Part shown: piece after piece, positions 7,985-16,700 of the stretch
Position numbering within the stretch: position 1 is the stretch's first letter
Layout of the letters: each line of letters opens with the position of its first letter
From: Nitriliruptoria bacterium
GTDB lineage: Bacteria; Actinomycetota; Nitriliruptoria; Euzebyales; Egibacteraceae
Length of the DNA: 60,248 bases
Direction of reading: 5' to 3'
NCBI GenBank assembly: GCA_003553565.1
Contig: PWER01000098.1
Span: forward strand, 1 to 60,248
The notes under the pieces: generated by a model
The model's database searches: none
What the model saw: only the letters and a program-made list of their open reading frames with translations
Told to the model about the DNA's origin: nothing
Translations under genes and position numbers: made by a program

Positions 7985-10900
7985 ATGAGATCCTCTGCGC
8001 GCCCCCAGATCGACGCCATCATCTTCGACCTCGACGGTGTCCTCACCGACACCGCCGCCTTCCACGAGGCGGGCTGGCAGCGCCTGGCCGAGGAGCAGGG
8101 CTGGAAGTTCGACTCGACGCTGGCCGACGCGCTGCGCGGCGTGTCGCGCATGGCCTCGCTCGAGCGCATCCTCGAGCACAACGGAGTCGAGGCGAGCGAG
8201 GCCGACAAGCAGGAGTGGGCCGACCGCAAGAACGCCTACTACGTCCAGGCCCTGGAGGACGTCAGCCCCGACGATGCGCTGCCCGGCGCCCTCGAGCTGG
8301 TGCTCGCCGCCAAGGAGGTCGGGCTGGCCGTGGCGATCGGCTCGAGCTCGCGCAACGCGCGCACGGTGCTGGAGCGCCTGGACATGCTCGAGCTGTTCGA
8401 CGCGATCAGCGACGGCAACAGCGTCGAGCGCGCCAAGCCCGCCCCGGACCTGTTCGTGCACGCCGCGCAGCAGCTGGGCGTGGAGCCGGCCCGCGCCGCG
8501 GTGGTCGAGGACGCCGAGAGCGGCGTCGACGCCGCGCTGGCCGGCGGCATGATCGCGGTGGGCGTCGGCCCCGCCGAGCGGCTCGGCCACGCCCATCACC
8601 GCTGGGACACCGTGGCCGAGCTGGACCTCGCGTCCCTGGTGCACCCGCACGGGCCGGTCGAGCAGCACCTGGAGAACAACGTCATCACCGCCTCGGGCTG
8701 GATCGTGCGCGAGCGCGTGTGGGAGCCCGGCCAGCTGCTGACCACCGGCTCGAACTACCTGATCGGCAACGGCTACCTCGGCTACCGCGGGAGCTTCCCC
8801 GAGTGGACCGCCGAGCAGCACACCGGCTGCATCGTCTCCGACACCTACGACTGCGCCGACGGGCACTGGACCGAGCTGTGCAACGCGCCCAACGCGCTGT
8901 TCTCGCAGGTGTCGGTGGCCGGCGAGCCAGCGGTCATGCTGCCCGGCCACACCGATGACGTGGCCGAGTACCAGCGCGAGCTGGTCGCCCGCTACGGCCT
9001 GCACCGCCGCTCGTGGCTGGCCCGCGGGCCACGAGCGGTGCAGGCGCGGCTGCTCGACGAGCGCTTCGCCAGCGCCGACGACCTCCACGTGGTGCCGATG
9101 CGCCAGGTGATCGAGGTCGACGAGCCGGCGCAGGTCACGGTGCGCACCGGCATCGACGGCATCGTGTGGGACCTCAACGGCGACCACTACCGCGACATGG
9201 CCAGCGAGCGCGACGGCGACGAGCTGGTGATGACCGCCTGGACCACCGAGCACGGGCTGGAGCTGGTCGTGGCCCAGGCGCTGGCGGTGGTGGCCGGGCC
9301 CGCGCCGCAGGCCGAGACCGACCACCTCGAGCACCGCCGGCACCTGCGCGAGCTGACGTTCCACCTCGAGCCCGACCAGCCGCTGGAGCTCGAGATCGTG
9401 ATGGCGGTCTGGTCGGGCAACGACGTCGGCGCACCCCGCGAGGCGGCGCTGGCCTCGGCGCGGGCGGTGCGCGACAGCGGCTACCAGCGCGCCAAGGCGC
9501 GCCATGTGGTGCGCTGGGACGAGCGCTGGCGGCGCCTGGACGTGCAGGTGGACGGCGACCCGGCCACCCAGGCGATGCTGCGCTACAACCTCTACCAGGC
9601 GGTGATCGCCACCCCCACCCACACCGATCACCTGCCGATCGGGGCGCGGGGGCTGTCGTGCCAGGCCTACCAGGGCGGGGCCTTCTGGGATCAGGAGATC
9701 TTCAACCTGCCCATGTGGCTGCACACCGACCCCGCGCAGGCGCGCGATCTGCTGGCCTACCGCCACCGCACGCTGGATGGGGCACGGGGCAAGGCCGCGA
9801 ACCTCGGCTTCGAGGGCGCCTTCTACGCGTGGGTGACCGGGCTGACCGGCGACGAGCTGTGCCCCAGCTACTTCTTCACCGACGTCAACACCGGGCGCTC
9901 GTTCAAGAACCACTTCAACGACTGGCAGATCCACATCTCGCCGGACGTCGCCTACGCGGTGCAGCACTACGAGCGCGCCACCGGCGACTGGGACTTCATG
10001 GTCGACCACGGCGCGGAGATCCTGTGCGAGGTCGCCCGGTTCATCCGCTCGCGCGTCCACTGGCGCGTGGACCGCCAGCGCTACGAGATCGTGCGGGTGC
10101 TGGGCCCTGACGAGTATCACGAGGGCGTGGACAACAGCGCGTTCACCAACTGGATGTGCGTCGACGCGCTCGCAAGCGCCCTGGACGTCCGCGAGCGCCT
10201 GGCCGCGCATGCGCCCTCGGCGCTGGCCGCGCTGGACGAGCGCCTGGGGGTCACCGAGCGCGAGGTCGCCGACTGGCGCCACGTCGCCGACCACCTGCAC
10301 CGACCAGCCCCCGATCCCACCTCCGGCGTGATCGAGCAGTTCGACGGCTACTTCGGGCTGGAGGACACCACGCCCGAGGTGCTGCGGGGACGGTTGCTGG
10401 ATCCCAGCGAGTACTGGGGCTGGCCCAGCGGCGTGGCGGTGGAGACCCAGGTGCTCAAGCAGGCCGACATCGTCCAGCTCGCCCTGCTGCAGCCCGAGCT
10501 GTTCACCGACGAGCAGGTCGCCGCCAACTACGACTACTACGAGCCGCGCACCCAGCACGGCTCGTCGCTGTCGCCGCCCACCCACGCCACGGTGGCCGTG
10601 GCGCGCCTGGGGCGCGTCGACGAGGCGCTGCGCATGTTCGTGCGCACCCTGGGCACCGACCTGTTCACCCGCGCCTCGAAGGTCTCGGGCGGCACGTTCA
10701 TCGGTGGGATCCACACCGCGGCGGCCGGCGCGTCCTGGGACGTGGTCGCTCGCGGCTTCTGCGGCCTGCGCGCCGGCACCGACGAGGTCGGGCTCGCCCC
10801 GCGCCTGCCCGCCCACTGGGAGCGCCTGTCGCTGCCGCTGGTGTGGCGCGGACGCCGCCTGCACGTGACCGCACGGCCCAAGGCGGTGACGGTGGTGGCT

Positions 10901-10993
10901 GATGCCGCCAACACCGAGCCGCTGCCGCTGCGCCTGTGGGACGAGGCGATCACGCTGGATCCCGGTGCGCAGGTGCAGCGCCAGACCGGGTAG
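7985..10993 (+). CDS. Fused beta-phosphoglucomutase / GH65 disaccharide phosphorylase
   Basis: A bifunctional protein of 1002 residues. The N-terminal 225 residues are a HAD beta-phosphoglucomutase, with nucleophile Asp15 and acid/base Asp17 (FDLDGVLTDTA), the AKPAPD lysine and VEDAESG. The rest is a family-65 glycoside phosphorylase with NGYLGYRG near 260, a WDQE segment near 570 and the catalytic-acid motif GPDEYH (Glu710). GH65 enzymes split maltose, trehalose or kojibiose with phosphate to give beta-glucose-1-phosphate, and the mutase turns that into glucose-6-phosphate. The fusion therefore joins successive steps; which disaccharide is used cannot be told. The start is the ATG at 7985; the frame upstream of it overlaps the Dabb gene. 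Confidence 0.9.
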   Translation: MRSSARPQIDAIIFDLDGVLTDTAAFHEAGWQRLAEEQGWKFDSTLADALRGVSRMASLERILEHNGVEASEADKQEWADRKNAYYVQALEDVSPDDALPGALELVLAAKEVGLAVAIGSSSRNARTVLERLDMLELFDAISDGNSVERAKPAPDLFVHAAQQLGVEPARAAVVEDAESGVDAALAGGMIAVGVGPAERLGHAHHRWDTVAELDLASLVHPHGPVEQHLENNVITASGWIVRERVWEPGQLLTTGSNYLIGNGYLGYRGSFPEWTAEQHTGCIVSDTYDCADGHWTELCNAPNALFSQVSVAGEPAVMLPGHTDDVAEYQRELVARYGLHRRSWLARGPRAVQARLLDERFASADDLHVVPMRQVIEVDEPAQVTVRTGIDGIVWDLNGDHYRDMASERDGDELVMTAWTTEHGLELVVAQALAVVAGPAPQAETDHLEHRRHLRELTFHLEPDQPLELEIVMAVWSGNDVGAPREAALASARAVRDSGYQRAKARHVVRWDERWRRLDVQVDGDPATQAMLRYNLYQAVIATPTHTDHLPIGARGLSCQAYQGGAFWDQEIFNLPMWLHTDPAQARDLLAYRHRTLDGARGKAANLGFEGAFYAWVTGLTGDELCPSYFFTDVNTGRSFKNHFNDWQIHISPDVAYAVQHYERATGDWDFMVDHGAEILCEVARFIRSRVHWRVDRQRYEIVRVLGPDEYHEGVDNSAFTNWMCVDALASALDVRERLAAHAPSALAALDERLGVTEREVADWRHVADHLHRPAPDPTSGVIEQFDGYFGLEDTTPEVLRGRLLDPSEYWGWPSGVAVETQVLKQADIVQLALLQPELFTDEQVAANYDYYEPRTQHGSSLSPPTHATVAVARLGRVDEALRMFVRTLGTDLFTRASKVSGGTFIGGIHTAAAGASWDVVARGFCGLRAGTDEVGLAPRLPAHWERLSLPLVWRGRRLHVTARPKAVTVVADAANTEPLPLRLWDEAITLDPGAQVQRQTG

Positions 10994-11048
10994 ACGCGCG
11001 GCGAGCTGGCGCGCGGCGAGCCCGCGCACGTGCGCCGCAGCGACCCGG

Positions 11049-11054
11049 CATACT
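11049..11054 (+). promoter_or_regulatory. Possible -10 box for leaderless transcript
   Basis: CATACT lies six bases before the ATG at 11061, and no ribosome-binding site is seen. That spacing would put the transcription start at or beside the start codon. Confidence 0.35.
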
Positions 11055-11060
11055 GAGCGC

Positions 11061-11942
11061 ATGAGCTCCACTGACCCGAACGACCCGCGCGACCCCGACC
11101 GCGACGACGGCACCGAGGACACCGAGTGGCTCGGCGAGGAGCGCAGCGACGACGCTGACGCGACCGAAGCGCTGGGCGGCGACGAGACCCAGGCGCTGGG
11201 CGGCGACGAGACCCAGGCGCTGGGCGGCGACGAGACCCAGGCGCTCGGCGGCGACGAGACCCAGGCGCTCGGCGGCGACGAGACCCAGGCGCTCGGCAGC
11301 GCCGGGCGCGTGTACTCCTACGAGCACGACCCCGAGGCCGCCGCGACGGAGCCCCCGCTGGACGGGGCCGCCGAGGAGCCCGTGGACGAGCCGGACGAGG
11401 AGCCCGGTGCCGAGCCGCGGCGCGGGCGCGACGCGCTCATGGCCGTCATCGGCGGGCTGGTCGGGTTCATCCTCGCGTTCGTGATCGTGGCGCTTGGCAC
11501 CGGCGACGCCGAGGGCCTCGACGCCGCCGAGGTCGAGGCGGAGATCGCGGCGCTGGAGGCCGAGGTGGACGCGCTCGAGGACGAGCTCGACGCTCGGGAC
11601 GAGCAGGTCGAGGAGCTCACCGCCGAGCGCGACGAGGCGCTCGAGGCAGCCGTCGAGGGCGCCGACGAGCTCGAGGCGCGCCAGGACGAGCTCCTCGAGC
11701 GCGAGCGCGCGGTCGAGGAGCGCAGCGCCGAGCTCTCCGAGCGCGAGTCCGAGCTCGACGCGCGTGAGGCAGAGCTCGACGAGCGCGAGGCCGCCCTAGC
11801 CGAGCAGGAGGACGGGGCGCCGCCACCGGACGCGACCGACGAGAACGGCGAGAGCCCGCTGCCGGAGGTCGATGGCGAGGCGGCCGAGAACTTCGTCGAG
11901 CGCGTGGTCGAGGGGATCCGCGACCTGTTCGGGGGCAGCTAG
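11061..11942 (+). CDS. Acidic single-pass membrane coiled-coil protein with ALGGDETQ repeats
   Basis: Function unknown. The 293-residue protein has a very acidic N-terminal part with five identical ALGGDETQ units (residues 37-76) and a sixth partial unit. One transmembrane helix follows (about 126-148), then a long Glu/Ala/Leu coiled coil (about 155-255) and an acidic tail ending in an amphipathic helix (NFVERVVEGIRDLFGG). Topology is probably N-terminus inside and coiled coil outside, but this is not certain. The threonine in each repeat sits in an acidic context that a Ser/Thr kinase or FHA domain could recognise; this is inference. It is not in an operon with the GH65 gene, because a -10-like box lies between them. 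Confidence 0.75.
   Translation: MSSTDPNDPRDPDRDDGTEDTEWLGEERSDDADATEALGGDETQALGGDETQALGGDETQALGGDETQALGGDETQALGSAGRVYSYEHDPEAAATEPPLDGAAEEPVDEPDEEPGAEPRRGRDALMAVIGGLVGFILAFVIVALGTGDAEGLDAAEVEAEIAALEAEVDALEDELDARDEQVEELTAERDEALEAAVEGADELEARQDELLERERAVEERSAELSERESELDAREAELDEREAALAEQEDGAPPPDATDENGESPLPEVDGEAAENFVERVVEGIRDLFGGS
11169..11288 (+). repeat. 24-bp tandem repeat, five copies
   Basis: Five consecutive 24-bp units encode ALGGDETQ. The copies differ only at the Leu codon (CTG in the first three, CTC in the last two). A truncated sixth unit follows. Near-identity suggests recent expansion and possible copy-number variation. Confidence 0.95.
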
Positions 11943-13561
11943 CGCTGACGCGCCTCGGTGCGCTGCTCAGCCTCGAGGCGCTCGAGCTCGGGATCGGAGT
12001 GGTCGACGAAGCGCATCATGTCGGCCACGGCGTGATGGCCGGCGCGCTCGGCGATGGCGCGGTGCATCTGCTGGGCCACCCGCCGGTACGAGGGATGGCC
12101 GGCCGGCTGGGTGCGCAGCTCCACGAGCTGCATCGCCGCCCGCGCGTTGAGCTGCAGCGAGTAGCGCAGCTTCCACGCGAAGCCGACCGCGTACTGCGAC
12201 TGGCGCGGCAGGTCGGGATGGAGGCGCTCCCACAGGCGGGCCTGGCGCTCCAAGGCCTCGTGCCAGGGGGCAGCGAGCCCGGCGTCGACGAGCTCGCGCG
12301 GTGTGTCGTACCCGTGGCGGGGTGAGAGCTCCTGCCAGTCGAGGGTGAGCATCCGGTGGCGCTGCAGGTCCCGGAAGGCCCCGTAATCGCTGAGGACGTC
12401 GAAGCGGTACCACACGCGCTCCAGCGCCCGCCCGGGCTTGTGGCGGCGGTTGCCGCGCTCGCCGACGAACGCGCGCAGCACGCGGGCGCGCTCCTCACCG
12501 GTCATGTCCAGCACCTGCTCGCGCAGCTGGCGCTCGGGCAGGTGGCTGTGCGGGTACAGCGCGCCGGTCACGAGCTCGACCTCGGCGTCGGGGCTCCAGT
12601 CGACGAGCTCGACCTCCCCGGCTGGCGCCGGCTCGGGCTCGCCGATCAGGTCGTCGGCCACCGCGCGGACGTCCTCGCGGGTGCGGCGCTGGTAGTCGGC
12701 CCACGCCTGCCCGCGATCGGGCCGGTCGACCCGGGTCAGGAAGGCGGGGATGATCTCCCGCAGCTCGGTGAGCAGCGCGTCGCCGGTGTGGCGCGCCTCG
12801 GCGAGCTCGTGGCCCCGCAGGCGCAGCAGCATCTGCTCGTAGGCCTGCCCGCTGGCGAAGACGCCCACGTTGGACACCGTCGCAGCCGGCAGGAGCCCGC
12901 GGAGCAGATCGCAGGCCTTGGCGCCGAGGCTGCGCTGCCAGGCGCGCTCGCTGACCCCCTCCTCGCGCGGATGGTGCTGCGCCAGCCAGGAGCGCAGCGC
13001 GGGCAGCAGCTCGGCGTAGGTCGAGAAGACCGTGTCGAGGGTGTCGGTGTAGGCGCTGGCGTGCGGCGAGGCCATCACGTCGGGGTCGCGGTAGTAGCGC
13101 CAGCGCCCCCCGGGCTGGTCGTCGAAGGGGATGTAGCGCGTCGACTGCTCCAGGTAGGCAGCCAGCCGGCCCCACTCGATGATCTTGGTGAGCAGGTTGG
13201 AGGCCTGCTCGATCGCCACGTGGGCGCCGCCGAGCTGGGCCACCGAGTCGTCGCCGTACTCGACGAACACGCGCTCGTAGAGGCGGTCGGCGCGCCCGTG
13301 GGTGGCACCGCCCTCGCCGGTCTCGGGCAGCTCGTCGGCGAACTCGTCGAGCAGCAGGCGGCGCAGGCTCTTGGGGCTGCGCGAGTAGCGTGCGAACAGC
13401 GCACCCTTGGCGACCTCGGGCAGGCCGCGCAGCGCGAAGACCGGACGGTCGAGGTTGGTGACGTGCCGAGCGAGCACCGCGCGCTCGGCCTCGGTGAAGG
13501 ACTCGACCACGTAGGGATGACCGGTCGCGGCGTCAGAGGGATCGGAGGGCGCGTCGCTCAT
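11939..13561 (-). CDS. thyX: Tandem (double-domain) ThyX-like flavin-dependent thymidylate synthase
   Basis: A 540-residue protein, roughly twice a normal ThyX. ThyX makes dTMP from dUMP using FAD and methylenetetrahydrofolate, with the signature RHRxxSxNExSxRY. Here the N-terminal half keeps only the end of the motif (EQSTRY, 138-143) and has EWGR in place of RHR. The C-terminal half keeps RHR (401-403) and an ExSxR (411-415), with extra residues between them. The two halves may form a pseudo-dimer with shared sites. The start is the ATG at 13561; TACACT seven bases upstream suggests a leaderless mRNA. Its last codons overlap the 3' end of the convergent plus-strand gene by 4 nt. Activity as a thymidylate synthase is likely but unproven. 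Confidence 0.8.
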   Translation of the reverse strand: MSDAPSDPSDAATGHPYVVESFTEAERAVLARHVTNLDRPVFALRGLPEVAKGALFARYSRSPKSLRRLLLDEFADELPETGEGGATHGRADRLYERVFVEYGDDSVAQLGGAHVAIEQASNLLTKIIEWGRLAAYLEQSTRYIPFDDQPGGRWRYYRDPDVMASPHASAYTDTLDTVFSTYAELLPALRSWLAQHHPREEGVSERAWQRSLGAKACDLLRGLLPAATVSNVGVFASGQAYEQMLLRLRGHELAEARHTGDALLTELREIIPAFLTRVDRPDRGQAWADYQRRTREDVRAVADDLIGEPEPAPAGEVELVDWSPDAEVELVTGALYPHSHLPERQLREQVLDMTGEERARVLRAFVGERGNRRHKPGRALERVWYRFDVLSDYGAFRDLQRHRMLTLDWQELSPRHGYDTPRELVDAGLAAPWHEALERQARLWERLHPDLPRQSQYAVGFAWKLRYSLQLNARAAMQLVELRTQPAGHPSYRRVAQQMHRAIAERAGHHAVADMMRFVDHSDPELERLEAEQRTEARQR

Positions 13562-13568
13562 GCGGGCG

Positions 13569-13574
13569 AGTGTA
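13569..13574 (-). promoter_or_regulatory. Possible -10 box, leaderless thyX-like gene
   Basis: TACACT on the minus strand, seven bases upstream of the ATG, with no Shine-Dalgarno. This resembles actinobacterial leaderless promoters. Confidence 0.4.
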
Positions 13575-13630
13575 GGAGGGGTGCGCGGTGCGCGGCGCCG
13601 TGACCTGTGGAGGCCCCTGACGGCGTGGAC

Positions 13631-13636
13631 TAGGCT
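13631..13636 (+). promoter_or_regulatory. Possible -10 box for the acyl-CoA carboxylase gene
   Basis: TAGGCT, a common actinobacterial -10 form, lies about 75 nt upstream of the carboxylase start in the 150-bp divergent gap. I saw no good -35. Confidence 0.35.
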
Positions 13637-13711
13637 GCCTGCGAGCACCGCATCCAGGGGCCGACGACGAGATGCGGCGCCAGCGCCCGCAGCGACGAGG
13701 GTGAGACGGGG

Positions 13712-16700
13712 TTGACCACACCAGCCAGGACGCCGCAGCGCATCGCGATCGTGAACCGCGGCGAGCCCGCCGTGCGCGCCATCCACGCGGTGCGCGAGCT
13801 CGAGCACGAGGATCCCCGGGGCCGGGTGACGATCGCGCTGCACACCGAGGCGGAGCGCAGCGCCATGTTCGTGCGCGAAGCCGACGAGGCGGTGCGGATC
13901 GGCCCTGGCGCCGGCGAGCCGCCGACCGGGGCGGACCCCTACCTCGACTACACCGAGCTCGAGCGGGCGCTGACCGCAAGCGGCGCCGACGCCGCCTGGG
14001 TCGGCTGGGGCTTCGTGGCCGAGCACCCCGAGTTCGCCGATCTGTGCGAGCGGCTCGACCTCACCTTCGTCGGCCCGCCCGCGGCGGTGATGCGCCGGCT
14101 CGGCGACAAGATCGAGGCCAAGCGGCTGGCCGAGCAGGCCGGCGTGCCGGTGGCGCCGTGGAGCGGTGGCCCGGTGAAGGACCCCGACGAGGCACGCGAG
14201 GCCGCGCAGCGGATCGGGTTCCCGCTGGTGGTCAAGGCCGCCTCCGGCGGCGGCGGTCGCGGCATCCGCGTGGTCCGCGCCGCCGAGGAGCTCGACCAGG
14301 CGCTGGCCCGCGCTCGCGATGAGGCCGGCCGCGCCTTCGGCGACCCAAGGGTGTTCCTCGAGCGGGTGGTCACCGACGCCCACCACGTCGAGGTCCAGGT
14401 GCTCGCCGACGACCACGGCACGGTCTGGTCGGTGGGGGTGCGCGACTGCTCGACGCAGCGACGCAACCAGAAGGTGCTGGAGGAGTCGGGCTCGCCGGCC
14501 CTGTCCGACGCGCGGCTCGCCGAGCTGCGCCGGGCCGCCGCCGACCTGGCGCGCGCCGCGGCGTACCGCGGCGCGGGGACCGTGGAGTTCCTCTACCGCC
14601 CCGAGGAGGACCTGCTGTCGTTCCTCGAGGTCAACACCCGGCTGCAGGTCGAGCACCCGGTCACCGAGCTCGTCACCGGGCTGGACCTGGTCAAGCTGCA
14701 GCTGCACCTGGCGGGTGGCGGTCGCCTCGAGGGCGAGCCTCCCGAGCCGCGGGGCCACGCCATCGAGGCGCGCCTCAACGCCGAGGACCCCGAGCGCGGC
14801 TTCGCGCCGGCGCCGGGTGCCATCGAGCTGCTGACGCTGCCCGCCGGGCCGGGGGTGCGCGTCGACCGCGGCGTCGCCGAGGGCGACGTGATCCCCGCCG
14901 CGTACGACTCGATGATCGCGAAGGTGCTGGCGTGGGGCCGCGACCGGCCCGAGGCCCTGGCCCGGCTGGGGCGAGCGCTGTCGCAGACGACGGTGCTGGT
15001 GCGCGGGGGCACCACCAACCGCGCGTTCCTGCTGGGGCTGCTGACCCACCCGCGCGTGGTGGAGGGCACCGTCGACACGGGCTGGCTCGACCGCGAGGGG
15101 GCAGCAGCGGTCAACCAGCCCACCAGCCGCCCCGACGTGGCGCTGGTGGCCGCGGCCATCGAGTCCTTCGAGGGGCTGGCCGAGGGGGAGCGCGCCCGCT
15201 TCTACACCACCGCCGCGCGAGGTCGGCCCGAGACCACCACCGCCACCGGACGTGACATCGATCTGCGCCACGGCGCGAGCAACTACCGGCTGACGGTGTC
15301 CCAGACGGGGCCGCGCCGCTACCGCGTGGACGACGGCAGCGACGTCGCGACCATCGACGTGGAGCGGCTGCGTCGCTTCGAGCGCCGCCTGACCGTGGGC
15401 ACCGAGCGGTTCCGGGTGGCCTCCATCACGCACGGGGCGGAGCGGCTGATCGAGGTCGACGGCGTTCCCCACCGGGTCTCCCAGGACGATGCAGGGATCG
15501 TGCGCACGCCCGGCCCGGGCCTGCTGGTGTCGGTGACCGTCGAGGAGGGCGACGAGGTCGAGGCCGGCAGCGCCGTGGCGGTGCTGGAGAGCATGAAGAT
15601 GGAGACCGCGCTCAGCGCGCCGTTCTCCGGGCGCGTGCGCGAGGTCATGGCCGCCACCAACCTCCAGCTCGAGGCGGGCACCCCGGTGGTGCGCCTCGAG
15701 CCGAGCGACCGCGAGGAGGCCGCCGAGGACGCCGGGGAGGCCACCGCTGACCTGTCGCTGCTGGCCAAGGCGACCCGCAACGCCCAGGAGCCCGAGCCGG
15801 TGCGACGCGCCCGCGCCGACCTCGACGCGCTGCAGCGGATGATCCTCGGCTACGACCTCCCTGCCAGCGCCGCCACCGCCGTGCTGGACGACCTGGAGCG
15901 CACCGCTCGCCCCGAGGACGGCGACGTCCCCGAGATCCTCGACGCCGAGGTGGCGATCCTGGCGCTGTTCGGCGACCTCGCCTCCCTGTCGCGCAACCGG
16001 CGCCTGGGCGATGAGGAGGACCGCGCCGAGGATCGCGCCGCCCGCGAGCACCTCCACGAGTTCCTGCGCTCGCCGGAGATGGAGGCCGAGCGCCTGCCGC
16101 AGGCGTTTCGCACGAAGCTGCTGCGCGCCCTCGCCCACTACGGCGTCCACGACCTCGAGCGCACGCCGGCGCTGGAGGAGGCGCTGTACCGCATCCACCT
16201 GGCGCAGCAGCGCAGCGCCGATCACCTGCCGATCATCCTGGGACTGCTCGAGCGTCGCCTGCGCGCCGGCTGCGCGCCACCCGACGGGCGCGGCCGGGAG
16301 CTGCGCCGGACCCTCGACCGCCTGATCCGCGCCACCCAGGTGCGCCATCCCGCGGTCGGCGACCTCGCCCGCCGAGCGCGGCACCGCTGCTTCGAGCAGC
16401 CGCGCCTGGAGCGCGACCGTGAGGAGGCCCACCGCCGGGCCCGCGAGCACCTGGACGCGCTGTCGACAGCGCCTGACGCGCCCGACCGGGAGGCGCGCAT
16501 CGAGGCGATGATCGCCACGCCGCAGCCGCTGCTGCCGCTGCTGGGCGAGACGCTGGATCAGGGCGGCGACGCGACGCTCATGCTCGAGGTGCTCACCCGG
16601 CGCTACTACCGTGCGCGGGCGCTGCACGAGGTGCGCCCGGTCACCCACCGCGGGCATCGCGCGGTGGTGGCCGACGTGACCGATCGCCGCGGCCGCGGGC

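Noticed and set aside
7301-11122. A 1273-residue open frame on the minus strand opposite the GH65 gene
   Set aside because: It is an antisense shadow of a well-supported plus-strand gene, and its sequence is His/Arg/Gly/Val-rich with no recognisable domain. High GC keeps such frames open.
11169-11288. Tandem 24-bp units considered as a CRISPR or mobile repeat
   Set aside because: They have no spacers and are in frame inside a coding gene, encoding ALGGDETQ.
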